Source: Pseudomonadota bacterium
GTDB lineage: Bacteria > Pseudomonadota > Gammaproteobacteria > Burkholderiales > Ferrovaceae
Assembly: GCA_021798835.1 (NCBI GenBank)
Contig: JAJZBQ010000006.1
Location: 56,135 to 120,134, forward strand
DNA: 64,000 nt
Direction of reading: 5' to 3'
The position numbers and the translations under genes are program-made. The number at the start of each line of letters is the position of its first letter. Position 1 is the first letter of the stretch. Under the pieces are notes generated by a model that made no database searches, was not told the origin of the DNA, and saw nothing but the letters and a program-made list of their open reading frames with translations. This document shows positions 36,592 to 47,622 of the stretch, piece by piece.

Positions 36592-37250
36592 TCGAGGTTG
36601 CCGGACAAGCGGGTGATGATATCCCGGTGGAGAGGGCGGAAGGATTGGGAATCGGATACAGAAAATCCCAAATCGTGCAGTTGGCCGTTGTCCAGGCCAT
36701 ATACCCAGGCATGGACGGTCAAGGGTTGACCGCGTTCCCAAGCATCCTGTACCACAGTAGTTTGGCAGACATTCATCGCCTGCTCAATGGCATTGAGTTC
36801 ACAGAGGCGGTCATGGCGCTGTTCAATTGGACAATTTTCCAAGAGATGGGCATGTTTTTCCTGAACATCGCGCACATGGCGTAGCCAGTTGTCGGCAATA
36901 CCCACGCGTTTATCCGTAAAACAGGCCAGAACGCCTGAGCAACCGTAGTGGCCCACGACCATGATATGGCGAACTTTGAGTTGGTCGACGGCGAACTGCA
37001 ATACGGACAGGGAATTCAGGTCGCTATGCACCACCACGTTGGCGATGTTGCGATGCACGAAGACTTCTCCAGGAGCCAAGCCGGTAATCTGGTTGGCAGG
37101 GACGCGTGAGTCTGAACAACCGATCCACAGATAATCCGGATTCTGTTGACTGGCCAGTGACCTGAAGAAACTGGGATCCTGGGCGAGTACGGAATCAACC
37201 CACTGCTGGTTATTATCGAACAGATGCTGCAAGGGATGGGGGTGGGGCAT
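36582..37250 (-). CDS. can: Beta-class carbonic anhydrase
   Basis: 222 residues. Zinc ligands are seen in WIGCSDSRV (Cys, with the Asp-Arg dyad) and VVGHYGCSGV (His and Cys). HRNIANVV is also typical. The enzyme interconverts CO2 and bicarbonate in the cytoplasm to feed carboxylases. It is convergent with mutM with a short overlap. Confidence 0.95.
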   Translation of the reverse strand: MPHPHPLQHLFDNNQQWVDSVLAQDPSFFRSLASQQNPDYLWIGCSDSRVPANQITGLAPGEVFVHRNIANVVVHSDLNSLSVLQFAVDQLKVRHIMVVGHYGCSGVLACFTDKRVGIADNWLRHVRDVQEKHAHLLENCPIEQRHDRLCELNAIEQAMNVCQTTVVQDAWERGQPLTVHAWVYGLDNGQLHDLGFSVSDSQSFRPLHRDIITRLSGNLDQR

Positions 37251-37314
37251 CTCACACCATTCTCGAAAAGTCAGTCAAACCCGACGATTATATCCCGAAC
37301 GGTGGTGGGAATGG

Positions 37315-38061
37315 TTATGGTTGTTTGGGTCGCATATTGAAAAGTGGCCAAATTGCGGTCAGCAGGCATACCATTGTGATTCCCTTTTGAAAAGGTTGAA
37401 TACCGGGCATACCATTGGGGCCACGCCAGAGATCGTAGAAGGCCAGCGCCAGGAGGATGAGCAGCGCTATTCCCCGACCACGATCTTGCCCTTGTGGCCA
37501 GCGGTGTGCCATCAGAATTCCCAGCATGGCGCAGATCCAGCCCCCTGCAGCGCCGACGAGAACGTCAAGAGGCCAGTGAACGCCCAAGGCGATGCGTGAA
37601 TAGCCCACCGCCCCGGCGAGCAGAACCAAAGCGACAAGCCAGCGGGTGCGTAGCGGGAAGCCAAGTACAAACAGGCCGATCACGGTAAATATGGCCGTGG
37701 TATGACCCGATGGAAATGAACTGTGCAGCAATCGAGGACCAATGACGGATACGGTGAGCACGGCAGGTGGGCGTGGTGCATCAAACCAATGTTTCAAGCC
37801 ATGGGAAAACAGAAAAGCGAGTAGGGCGGCCAACAGACCAGCCCACAGCAAATCGGGCCGACGGCGCCACCAGGGTAAGAGGCAAAGTGGAGCCAATGCG
37901 GCATCGCCCATGGTCGTCAGGTGGCTCCATACCCACGCAGGGAGTGCGTGGGAAATTTGATTGAGCCATAAAAACAGGGCTACATTGCTATGAGTAACCA
38001 GAATTTCCAGAGCCAGTCCCAGGCATAGGAGAGGGAGGACCCAGCATCGTTGTGGTGTCAT
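37315..38061 (-). CDS. PAP2-family membrane phosphatase
   Basis: About 248 residues with six membrane helices and the three PAP2 motifs: KHWFDAPRP, SFPSGHTT and YSRIALGVHWPLDV. Such enzymes dephosphorylate undecaprenyl pyrophosphate, phosphatidylglycerophosphate or lipid A on the periplasmic side. It follows an ArnT-like gene on the same strand, so a lipid A or lipid-carrier role is likely. The ATG at 38061 is preferred over a TTG that overlaps the ArnT stop. Confidence 0.88.
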   Translation of the reverse strand: MTPQRCWVLPLLCLGLALEILVTHSNVALFLWLNQISHALPAWVWSHLTTMGDAALAPLCLLPWWRRRPDLLWAGLLAALLAFLFSHGLKHWFDAPRPPAVLTVSVIGPRLLHSSFPSGHTTAIFTVIGLFVLGFPLRTRWLVALVLLAGAVGYSRIALGVHWPLDVLVGAAGGWICAMLGILMAHRWPQGQDRGRGIALLILLALAFYDLWRGPNGMPGIQPFQKGITMVCLLTAIWPLFNMRPKQP

Positions 38062-38075
38062 GTCAGAAGTCTCTA

Positions 38076-39626
38076 TCAAGGGATGCGCACCAGATACAGT
38101 CCCCCGATTTGTTGAATGGTTTCATAGGGGGGCAAATTATGCAGGTAATCGGCGCGCAGGAATACCCAGTCCCCGGATCGGGGGGGGCGATTTATCGTGG
38201 GATGACCCAGTGCGACGGCAAAACTGGGCATTCGGTTATCCGCTACGATGGGACCGTTATGGTTCCGTGCTATCGCTGCCAATTGGAGTACCGGTGCCTG
38301 TTGCAGTTGGGCGGCCAATGGGAGAAACAGACCGACGATCCAGCAGGTTCCCAGTATGCCATTCAATCCTAAAAGCCATGCACGGTGATCTGCCTGATAC
38401 CAATGCGAACGGATATAAGCCACTATTAACACGGTGAGCAGCGCCAGCGTTCCCCAGCGCTCCCACCACAGGATAGTCCACAGATTTTGACCCTGAGCCA
38501 CCAGTGCCTTTTGGTAGGGGTTGGCTAGTGTTTGTGAGAGATACTGCAGGTAGCGGGGAGTGATCGCACCAACCAACAGCATGATCATACCGGGCACAGC
38601 GAGGGATATCCATGAGCGCAAGGCATGACGGTGATGAGCCATGAACAGCACCAGAGGGGGGAGACCGACCAGCAAATAATGGGGAAGCTTGGTATGAGCC
38701 ACAGAAAACAGAACAAAAACGGTGAGAAACCACAGAAGTAAAAACTGGTTGAGGGGAGTGATGCGGTGGCTTAGGGTTTGTTGCAAGCCGCGGAACAACA
38801 AGGGGGTATGAGGCCAGGCGAGTATCAGCAGGACCGGAAAATAATAGAATAGACTGCCACCATGACCTTGCAGGGATCCGGTTAGGCGACCCAAATTTTC
38901 GCGCAACACGAAGTCATCGATGAAGTGAGTTCCCATGCGATGATACTGGAGACCATACCAGGGGAGGGCGATGAGGCAGAAAGTCAACCACCCCCAACGG
39001 TGGAATGCATGATGAAACCAACGTCGTCCTTCCCCATGGAGCAGATAAAAAACCAGGCTCGTGATCAAGGGAATCGCTACGGCAACTGGGCCCTTGGCAA
39101 GAAACCCCAGGGCCATCCACACAAAGATACGCCAGTTCGTCCAGAGGTCATCTTGTTGCCAGACACGGTAGATGTCAAACAGGGTCAGAGTGGTTAACAG
39201 GCAGAGTATGCCGTCCATGGCGGCAGCATGGGCCGATACCATGACGCTGAGCGAGGTGGCGGTCAGTAATGCGGCCAGATCACCGGTTTCCTCGTCTTGC
39301 CATTGTCGCTGTGCGAAACGACCGATGGCGAGAATCCATAGCAGGCAAGCCAACATGGAAGGTAAGCGAAAGATACCGGGATGGGCCCCCCATAGAGAGA
39401 CCAAAGGAGCTTGTAGCCAGAAGGCCAGAATGGGTTTTTCAAAGAATGGCTGACCATTCAGGGTGGGAGTGATGTAATCTCCACGATGCGCCATTTCCAC
39501 AGCAACCTCGGCATACTCCCCTTCATCTTCATCAAACAAGGGGAGTTGCCACAAGGTTACCCAGAGGGCCAATAGCGCCAGCAGTAGCAGCCATTGCAGA
39601 CGGCGCGAGGTCCTCCGGGATGACAT
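38076..39626 (-). CDS. ArnT/PMT-like membrane glycosyltransferase (GT83)
   Basis: About 516 residues with some ten membrane helices. The first periplasmic loop carries LFDEDEGEYAEVAVEMAHRGDYITPTLNGQPFFEKPIL, the acidic and lysine-bearing block of ArnT and other PMT_2 proteins, and PALAFWLQ-like sequence follows. ArnT moves aminoarabinose from undecaprenyl phosphate to lipid A; other members move different sugars. The substrate here is unknown. The start may be this ATG or a TTG at 39638 that overlaps the helicase stop. The PAP2 gene is next in line. Confidence 0.85.
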   Translation of the reverse strand: MSSRRTSRRLQWLLLLALLALWVTLWQLPLFDEDEGEYAEVAVEMAHRGDYITPTLNGQPFFEKPILAFWLQAPLVSLWGAHPGIFRLPSMLACLLWILAIGRFAQRQWQDEETGDLAALLTATSLSVMVSAHAAAMDGILCLLTTLTLFDIYRVWQQDDLWTNWRIFVWMALGFLAKGPVAVAIPLITSLVFYLLHGEGRRWFHHAFHRWGWLTFCLIALPWYGLQYHRMGTHFIDDFVLRENLGRLTGSLQGHGGSLFYYFPVLLILAWPHTPLLFRGLQQTLSHRITPLNQFLLLWFLTVFVLFSVAHTKLPHYLLVGLPPLVLFMAHHRHALRSWISLAVPGMIMLLVGAITPRYLQYLSQTLANPYQKALVAQGQNLWTILWWERWGTLALLTVLIVAYIRSHWYQADHRAWLLGLNGILGTCWIVGLFLPLAAQLQQAPVLQLAAIARNHNGPIVADNRMPSFAVALGHPTINRPPRSGDWVFLRADYLHNLPPYETIQQIGGLYLVRIP

Positions 39627-39634
39627 GCCGGGAC

Positions 39635-40945
<1,311 letters not shown>

Positions 40946-41164
40946 TTGAGTTCCTTGGTAGTGACGAGGCAACAGGTTGACACGCCCTGATATAGGGTTT
41001 GCATAGCCTCGATAATCAATAGCGGAAGTCCGCCGGCAAGAAGTCACTAACCGGCATTGCACATTCGTGAATACGAATGAAAGAAGGTCAGGGACAGCAT
41101 AACACCTGTGAGTTACGGGCCGAATGATAGCACGTTTTTTTCGGGCATACCAATTTTTGTGGAT

Positions 41165-42826
41165 TTATTCCGGTTGAACAGTGGCAGACTCGGGGTCTCT
41201 GAGTGCGCGGCGCAAGATTTTTCCGATGGGGGAATGGGGGAGTGACGAACGAAATTCGATATGACGAGGGCATTTGTACCCGGTCAGTTGCTCATGACAA
41301 TAGGCGCGTACAGTGGCTTCATCGAGCGATGTCTGGCGTGCCACGATAAATACCTTGATGGCTTCTCCCGAGTGCGCATCGGGAACCCCGATGGCAGCGA
41401 CTTCAGCGATATCGGGGTGATGTGACAGGACCTCTTCGATCTCTGAGGGGTATACATTGAATCCCGAGACTTTGATCATGTCCTTTTTTCGTTCCAGAAG
41501 TTTCAGATGACCGATATCGGTCCACTGCCCCATGTCGCCGGTGCGAAAAAAATTATCTGGCCAGAATGCCAGGCGGGTTTCCTCGGCTTGTCGCCAATAG
41601 CCCTGCATGACCTGTGGTCCACGGATACAGATTTCACCGGGGTGTCCAGCAGGAACCGGGTGTCCCTCGTCGTCCCGCAATTCCACGGTAGTACCGATAA
41701 CGGGGATACCCACCGTACCGTCATTGAGAGGGGTTAGAATCGGATGAATGGAAACCGCAGGAGAGGTCTCCGAAAGACCGTAGGCCTGGTTGATCGGGCA
41801 GCCGGTCAAGGTATGCCAGCGTTGGGCGATGATCTCCTGAACAGCCATGCCGCCGCCTAATGTGACTTTGAGTGCGGAGAAGTCCAAATGACTAAAGTCT
41901 GGGTAGTCAAGCAATGCAGAAAACAAGGTGTTGACACCGGTGATGGTTGTAAAGCGGAATTTTTTAAGTGCGCCAACGAAAGCGGGTATATCTCGGGGAT
42001 TGGGAATCAGCAGATTGGTTGCCCCAAGCTTCCAGAATAACAGACAGTTAGCGGTCAATGCGAAAATATGGTAGAGCGGTAGGGCGGTGACAATTTTCTC
42101 TTGGCATTCGACAAAACAGGAGCCCGCCCAGTGATCGGCCTGTCTCAGATTGGCCATCAGATTGCCATGAGTCAGCATGGCGCCCTTGGAGCGGCCGGTG
42201 GTTCCCCCAGTATACTGTAAAAAGGCCAGATTGCTGGCTCCCAGCGAAGGAGAGGTGAAAGGCAACGTGGCACCATGCTGTAATACCTCGGGCAGGTGAT
42301 ATACCCCCGGCAGGTGCCAGGCAGGAATGGTCTTTTTCCAGTAACGCAAGATTCCGTTGATCAGGTGGCCGCGCCATTCCATCAAGTCTCCAACTTGGGT
42401 GACGATGATGTGGCGCAAACTGGGAACATGGATTTGCTGGACGGTATGGGCAAAATTTTCCAGGACAAGCATGAACTCGGCTTCGGCATCGCGCAACTGG
42501 AATTCCAATTCATGGGGGGTATACAGGGGGTTGCAATTGACGACGACTCCCCCGGCACGCAGGATGCCGTAGATGGCGACGGGATATTGCAGCAGATTGG
42601 GCAGCATGACCGCCACCCGTGTGCCGGGAACCACTCCCTGGTCTTGTAACCAGGCGGCCCACTGAAGTGACAAGGTTTCTATTTGAGCATAACTCAGCGA
42701 ATGGCTGAGACAGCAAAAAGCGGGTAAATCAGCATAAACTCGACAAGCACGTGCCAGAAAACGATCCAAGGTTGCTTCATCCAGCAACGCAGAAGGCATC
42801 ATGGTGGTGAGAGAAGAATCAGCCAT
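41165..42826 (-). CDS. fadD: Long-chain fatty acid-CoA ligase
   Basis: 553 residues of the AMP-forming adenylate ligase family. The P-loop is QYTGGTTGRSKGAMLTHGNL, and the core motifs QAYGLSETSPAVS, RTGDMGQWTDIGHLKLLERKKDMIKVSGFNVYPSEIEEVL and the C-terminal lysine in SPIGKILRRAL are all present. It activates free fatty acids as CoA esters at the inner membrane. It lies downstream of, and on the same strand as, plsC, so both may feed phospholipid synthesis. Confidence 0.92.
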   Translation of the reverse strand: MADSSLTTMMPSALLDEATLDRFLARACRVYADLPAFCCLSHSLSYAQIETLSLQWAAWLQDQGVVPGTRVAVMLPNLLQYPVAIYGILRAGGVVVNCNPLYTPHELEFQLRDAEAEFMLVLENFAHTVQQIHVPSLRHIIVTQVGDLMEWRGHLINGILRYWKKTIPAWHLPGVYHLPEVLQHGATLPFTSPSLGASNLAFLQYTGGTTGRSKGAMLTHGNLMANLRQADHWAGSCFVECQEKIVTALPLYHIFALTANCLLFWKLGATNLLIPNPRDIPAFVGALKKFRFTTITGVNTLFSALLDYPDFSHLDFSALKVTLGGGMAVQEIIAQRWHTLTGCPINQAYGLSETSPAVSIHPILTPLNDGTVGIPVIGTTVELRDDEGHPVPAGHPGEICIRGPQVMQGYWRQAEETRLAFWPDNFFRTGDMGQWTDIGHLKLLERKKDMIKVSGFNVYPSEIEEVLSHHPDIAEVAAIGVPDAHSGEAIKVFIVARQTSLDEATVRAYCHEQLTGYKCPRHIEFRSSLPHSPIGKILRRALRDPESATVQPE

Positions 42827-42853
42827 GAGGATCAGTGTGCCAGATTGGTGAGT

Positions 42854-43597
42854 CTAAGGCAAAGTCTTTCTTCGCCAAGGTTTGGCTGTCTGACCGCTCC
42901 ATTGTTCCAGTTGGGATTCAATCCAGTTCTCGGCGGCGCGATTGAGCGCTGTGGCATCCCCGGAAAGAGGGGAGACGGGAGGGGCGAAAGCCAGATGAAT
43001 GATACCAGGGGATTTGTTCAGTATGCCTTTTTTCCAGAAATTTCCAGCATCATGAGCCATGGCTACAATCGGGACACCCGCTGCCTGGGCCAGTAGGGTG
43101 CCACCTGGGGCATAACGACCTCGGTACCCGTAAGGTACCCGAGTTCCCTCCGGAAATATTACCACGACCAAACCTCGGGCCAAACGCTCTTGTCCCTGGT
43201 TTAATACCTGTTGAAAAGCTTCACGTCGTTGGTCGCGGTCAATGGCGATGGGATCGAGTACACGCATTCCCCATCCGAAGAACGGAATAGACAATAACTC
43301 CTTTTTCAGAACAAACACATGGGGAGGGAAAAATGCAGGAAAAAACATGGTTTCCCAAGCTGATTGATGCTTGGCCAACAAGACGAAGGGGCCGGAGGGC
43401 AGATGTTCCCAACCTGTGATTTCATGGCGGATGCCGCAGATCCAGCGTGCCATTCTGAGCATCAGGCGGCACCAGGCTCCAGAAAAGTAGCGTGGTCCCG
43501 TTGCCCCAAAGGGAGCCGTGCAGACCATCAGCAGGGCATACACAGGGGTCGTGAATAACTGTATCAGAGCAAATAGCAGAGCGCGTGCCAATCTCAT
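42854..43597 (-). CDS. plsC: 1-acyl-sn-glycerol-3-phosphate acyltransferase
   Basis: 247 residues. An N-terminal membrane segment is followed by the acyltransferase core: LLAKHQSAWETMF (H-x4-E in place of the usual H-x4-D) and VVVIFPEGTRVPYG. The enzyme makes phosphatidic acid. The Glu variant is seen in PlsC proteins of this clade. Start is four bases after the stop of gmhB, in the run gmhB-plsC. Confidence 0.9.
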   Translation of the reverse strand: MRLARALLFALIQLFTTPVYALLMVCTAPFGATGPRYFSGAWCRLMLRMARWICGIRHEITGWEHLPSGPFVLLAKHQSAWETMFFPAFFPPHVFVLKKELLSIPFFGWGMRVLDPIAIDRDQRREAFQQVLNQGQERLARGLVVVIFPEGTRVPYGYRGRYAPGGTLLAQAAGVPIVAMAHDAGNFWKKGILNKSPGIIHLAFAPPVSPLSGDATALNRAAENWIESQLEQWSGQTAKPWRRKTLP

Positions 43598-43600
43598 GGA

Positions 43601-44140
43601 TCAACGTTTTCCCAGCAGTGCTTTGACGGCTTCATGAAGGTTGTCATGAATTTGCGTGGTCGGTGGAAGTTCACCTGCTTCTAGTGTTTTTTTACCCTTG
43701 CCCGTGAGGACCAGGATCGGTTGTGCTTGCATTTTATCTGCCGCCACCAGATCACGTAAGGAATCACCGATTGCAGGGACTCCTGTCAGAGGCATGTTAT
43801 AGCGTTGACTGATTTCTTCAAACAGTCCTGTCCCAGGTTTGCGGCACTGGCATCGGGCTTCACGAGCATGGGGGCAAAAGAAAATAGCCTCGATGAACCC
43901 CCCTTGCTGAGAGATGGTATCGATCATTTTCTGATGGATGGCGTTCAATGTGGCGAGATCAAACAAGCCACGGGCAATACCGGACTGGTTGGTTGCCACG
44001 ACCACCCGATACCCCGCCTGGTTGAGTCGGGAAATGGCGGTTAAACTGCCAGGAATCGGGACCCATTCTTCGGGGCTTTTGATGAAGCGGTCGCTATCGG
44101 CATTGATGACACCATCGCGGTCGAGAATGATCAGTGACAT
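43601..44140 (-). CDS. gmhB: D-glycero-D-manno-heptose-1,7-bisphosphate phosphatase
   Basis: 179 residues of the HAD family. The nucleophile motif is IILDRDGVIN, motif II is VVATNQSGIARG, the zinc site is CPHAREARCQCRKP, and motif IV is AIGDSLRDLVAAD. The enzyme removes the 7-phosphate in ADP-heptose synthesis for LPS inner core. It follows glyS with a 21-base gap. Confidence 0.94.
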   Translation of the reverse strand: MSLIILDRDGVINADSDRFIKSPEEWVPIPGSLTAISRLNQAGYRVVVATNQSGIARGLFDLATLNAIHQKMIDTISQQGGFIEAIFFCPHAREARCQCRKPGTGLFEEISQRYNMPLTGVPAIGDSLRDLVAADKMQAQPILVLTGKGKKTLEAGELPPTTQIHDNLHEAVKALLGKR

Positions 44141-44161
44141 GGGTAGACTGAATATGCGTAT

Positions 44162-46231
44162 CTAGGGTTTGAGACAGGACAGGTCCCCGACGCAGGTCAT
44201 CAGGGATTCCAGTTGAACAAGCAGACCCAGGCGGCGGTTTCTTAGGGTTGGATCCGGACAGAGTACAAGTATTTCTTCAAAAAAGCGTTCGACTGGAGAG
44301 TGTAGTTGAGCCAACTGGTGTAATGCGCCAGAGAAGTTCCCTTGGGCCAGATGATGATGGACGGGATCACCCAGGGCCCGTAGACATTCCTCCAAGGCTA
44401 TTTCAGCTGGTTCTTGCAAGGGGATATCAGGAATGTCCTGGATATCTGAAGAGGACTTTTTGAGCAGGTTGCGTACTCGTTTATGAGCGGCAGCCAGTCC
44501 TTGAGCTTCTGGTTGAAGACGGAAGGATTTCAGCGCATCAAGTCGTGCCGGTACACTGGCCAGATGATCCGGCAAAGGAGTGATGGCATCGATCAGAGTG
44601 GATTCATAGCCGCGTTCGCGCAGATACCCGCGCAGTCGTTCCTGGATGAAGTCAGGCAGCGATGCCAGTGCCTGGGGTTCCAGCACGCCAGGAGGAAAAG
44701 TGGCTTCGGTCCACTTCAGCAGAGAAGACCATGTCAGAGGCAACTTTCCTTCGATGAGTAGGCGCAGGATACCCAATGTGGCGCGACGCAGCGCAAAGGG
44801 GTCACGATCTCCTGTAGGGATTAGCCCCACGCCATAAATACCCACCAGAGTTTCGAGTTTGTCAGCCAGCGCCAACACACGACCCAGTATTGAGTCCGGG
44901 AGGACATCTCCAGCGAAACGTGGTTGGTAGTGACTGCCGATGGCCTCACAAATCGAAGAAGGCTGGCCTTCCAGTCGAGCATATTCCATGCCCATTCGGC
45001 CTTGCAATTCAGGAAACTCTCCCACCATCTCGGTGACCAGATCTGCTTTCATCAGACGTGCCGCTTGACATGCCATTTCGGAGTCGAGGGATAGGTGGTG
45101 CGCCATGCGCCCAGTCAGGGCGACCAAGCGTTCAACACGGTCAGCCAGACTGCCCAGACGCTGTTGATAGACGACTGCCGATAGTCGAGATAGTCGTTGA
45201 GCCAAGGGGATTTTCTTATCCTGCTCAAAGAAAAAGCGCGCATCGGCGAGGCGGGCGCGCAATACTCTTTCATTGCCCTGAATGATGGCATGGGGGGTGG
45301 AAGTTTCCAGATTACTCACCACCAGAAAACGCGGAACCAGTTTTCCTGTGTCACTTTCTCCCAGCGGAAAGTATTTTTGGTGTTGTTGCATGGACAGGAT
45401 GAGGCAGTCTTGCGGTACCTGTAAAAATTCAGGATCGAAATGACCTTCGTAGACCACGGGCCATTCCACCAGTGCGCTGACTTCATCCAGTAGCTCAGGG
45501 CGTGCCAGTAATCGATGGGGGTGAGCCATGCGTTCAAGAGCTGCGGAAATGCGTTGTCGGCGCGTGGCAAAGGAGGCAACGACATAACCTTTCCGCTCAA
45601 GAACGGACTCGTAATCGATGGCGTGGTCGATGATAATGGTTCCAGAGCCCAGCACGCGATGCCCCTGAGTTGTTCGTCCTGCGGTCAACCCCAATAGGGA
45701 GATAGGCAGTACTTCGGTGCCATGAAGTGCCACCAGACCATGGACTGGCCTGACGAATGCGCTCTCGTGGGCTCCCCAGCGCATTACCTTGGCAACGGGT
45801 AATAGTTTTAGAGCATTTTCCAGAATGTCGGGCAGGAGTGCCGTCAGGGGCTCCCCTTCTTTCAGGTAGCGATGGACATAATATTCCTGGCCCTTGGCAT
45901 CCTGCTGGATATGCAATGCGTCGAGTGTCGCTCCGCATGACTGGGTAAAGCCAAGCAGCGCTGGACTGGGGTCACCAGAGGGAGTGTGAGCTGCTTTGCG
46001 ACTGGGTCCTTTGCGTTCGATCCAGCGTTGTGATTGAGCGTCGGAAACATCTGGGATGAGGACCGCCAAACGGCGTGGGGTAGCATAACTTTGGGCGACA
46101 CTTCCGTCGATGAGTTGCTGGCGTGCAAGACCATCTTGAACTTGGGTGGCCAGTGCTTCAGCCAGGCGCATCAGCGACAAGGGGGGCAACTCTTCGGTGA
46201 AGAGTTCAATCAGCAGTGCGGCGCGCTTCAT
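44162..46231 (-). CDS. glyS: Glycyl-tRNA synthetase beta subunit
   Basis: 689 residues. The beta subunit binds tRNA-Gly in the alpha2-beta2 enzyme. Family features: [22 protein letters not shown] at the N-terminus, [22 protein letters not shown]-like [17 protein letters not shown] and the [21 protein letters not shown] block. A C-terminal DALR anticodon-binding domain follows. The start overlaps the glyQ stop by four bases (ATGA). Confidence 0.96.
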   Translation of the reverse strand: MKRAALLIELFTEELPPLSLMRLAEALATQVQDGLARQQLIDGSVAQSYATPRRLAVLIPDVSDAQSQRWIERKGPSRKAAHTPSGDPSPALLGFTQSCGATLDALHIQQDAKGQEYYVHRYLKEGEPLTALLPDILENALKLLPVAKVMRWGAHESAFVRPVHGLVALHGTEVLPISLLGLTAGRTTQGHRVLGSGTIIIDHAIDYESVLERKGYVVASFATRRQRISAALERMAHPHRLLARPELLDEVSALVEWPVVYEGHFDPEFLQVPQDCLILSMQQHQKYFPLGESDTGKLVPRFLVVSNLETSTPHAIIQGNERVLRARLADARFFFEQDKKIPLAQRLSRLSAVVYQQRLGSLADRVERLVALTGRMAHHLSLDSEMACQAARLMKADLVTEMVGEFPELQGRMGMEYARLEGQPSSICEAIGSHYQPRFAGDVLPDSILGRVLALADKLETLVGIYGVGLIPTGDRDPFALRRATLGILRLLIEGKLPLTWSSLLKWTEATFPPGVLEPQALASLPDFIQERLRGYLRERGYESTLIDAITPLPDHLASVPARLDALKSFRLQPEAQGLAAAHKRVRNLLKKSSSDIQDIPDIPLQEPAEIALEECLRALGDPVHHHLAQGNFSGALHQLAQLHSPVERFFEEILVLCPDPTLRNRRLGLLVQLESLMTCVGDLSCLKP

Positions 46232-47118
46232 GTCTGACTCCCGTTGGATTGGGATATCAAGGGAAAACCCAGCGCTTCCCGTTTGTCATGATAAGCCTGG
46301 GCGATCTGGCGCGACAGATGACGGATGCGACCGATATAGCCCGCTCTCTCGGTGACGGAGATAACCCCGGCGGCATCCAGTAAATTGAAAGTGTGGGAAC
46401 ATTTTAGTGCCATTTCGTAGGCGGGCAGGGGAAGTTGTGCAGTGATCAGTCGTGTGGCCTGCGCCTCATATCCAGAGAATTGGGCAAATAGCCAGTCGGT
46501 ATCGCTGACCTCAAAGTTATAACGTGACTGCTCCACTTCGTTCTGGTGATAGACATCGCTGTAACTCAACCCAGGAGTCCAGACGAGGTCGTAAACATTA
46601 TCGCAACCTTGCAGATACATGGCCAGACGTTCGGTTCCGTAGGTGATTTCGCCCAGTACGGGACGGCAGGACAGTCCCCCCACTTCCTGGAAATAGGTGA
46701 ACTGAGTCACTTCCATGCCGTTGAGCCAGACTTCCCAACCCAGTCCCCAGGCTCCCAGTGTGGGGTTTTCCCAATCGTCTTCGACAAAACGAATATCGTT
46801 TTGTCGTGGATCGATACCGAGCGTTGCCAGAGATTGCAGATATAGTTCCTGGATGTTTTCCGGAGAGGGTTTGAGGACTACCTGAAACTGATAATAATGT
46901 TGCAGGCGATTGGGATTGTCGCCATAGCGTCCATCTTTGGGGCGACGCGAGGGTTGTACAAAAGCGGCTTTCCAGGGTTCTGGTCCGATGGCACGCAAAA
47001 ATGTGGCTGGGTGGGAGGTTCCGGCTCCTACTTCCATATCGAAGGGTTGCAGAATGGCGCAGCCTTGCTCATTCCAAAACTGTTGCAGACGCAGAATCAT
47101 GGCTTGGAAGGTCAACAT
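46228..47118 (-). CDS. glyQ: Glycyl-tRNA synthetase alpha subunit
   Basis: 296 residues. The alpha subunit is catalytic. Motifs: [76 protein letters not shown], and [35 protein letters not shown] sequence. It is directly coupled to glyS downstream and preceded by dsbB six bases away on the same strand (dsbB is transcribed after lnt). Confidence 0.97.
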   Translation of the reverse strand: MLTFQAMILRLQQFWNEQGCAILQPFDMEVGAGTSHPATFLRAIGPEPWKAAFVQPSRRPKDGRYGDNPNRLQHYYQFQVVLKPSPENIQELYLQSLATLGIDPRQNDIRFVEDDWENPTLGAWGLGWEVWLNGMEVTQFTYFQEVGGLSCRPVLGEITYGTERLAMYLQGCDNVYDLVWTPGLSYSDVYHQNEVEQSRYNFEVSDTDWLFAQFSGYEAQATRLITAQLPLPAYEMALKCSHTFNLLDAAGVISVTERAGYIGRIRHLSRQIAQAYHDKREALGFPLISQSNGSQT

Positions 47119-47124
47119 GATGAA

Positions 47125-47622
47125 TTACCGGGTATTGGCAGATTGGATGATGGCCCACAGACCCAGGGCAAGAAACCAGAGCAGGGACCACTCGGAAATT
47201 GCCAGGCCTGCGAATTTCCATCCCACGACAGCGCATTCTCCAGATCCTTTGAGCACGATCTGCAGGGCGTTGAAAAATGGATGGGCCTTGAGGATATAGT
47301 TGAGGCCGGGCCCACAACTGGGGACTTGATCGGGAGGGAGATGTTGCAACCAGACTTGACGCGCGGCTATGGCAGCACCCAGGCTGGCGAAACCGCCGCC
47401 CAGAATGGCATAGAGTCGTATCAGTTTGGGGGATTGGGGATCATGGATAGTTCCCAGCAGAAATACCAGCCCGAGTGTTGTCATGGCAACCCGCTGAAAA
47501 ATGCACAAAGGACAGGGTTCTTCCCCCTTGACTTGTTGCAGATACAAAGCAAAGACAATCAGGCTGGTGGCAACAATGAAGCCGAGAGCGTAGCAGATAC
47601 GACGGGGAAACGGGATTTTCAT
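47125..47622 (-). CDS. dsbB: Disulfide bond formation protein B
   Basis: 165 residues with four membrane helices. The first periplasmic Cys pair is CPLC in QQVKGEEPCPLCIFQR, and the second pair lies in VPSCGPGL and GSGECAVVG. DsbB reoxidises DsbA and passes electrons to quinone. The ATG overlaps the lnt stop (ATGA), so the longer open frame is not used. Confidence 0.93.
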   Translation of the reverse strand: MKIPFPRRICYALGFIVATSLIVFALYLQQVKGEEPCPLCIFQRVAMTTLGLVFLLGTIHDPQSPKLIRLYAILGGGFASLGAAIAARQVWLQHLPPDQVPSCGPGLNYILKAHPFFNALQIVLKGSGECAVVGWKFAGLAISEWSLLWFLALGLWAIIQSANTR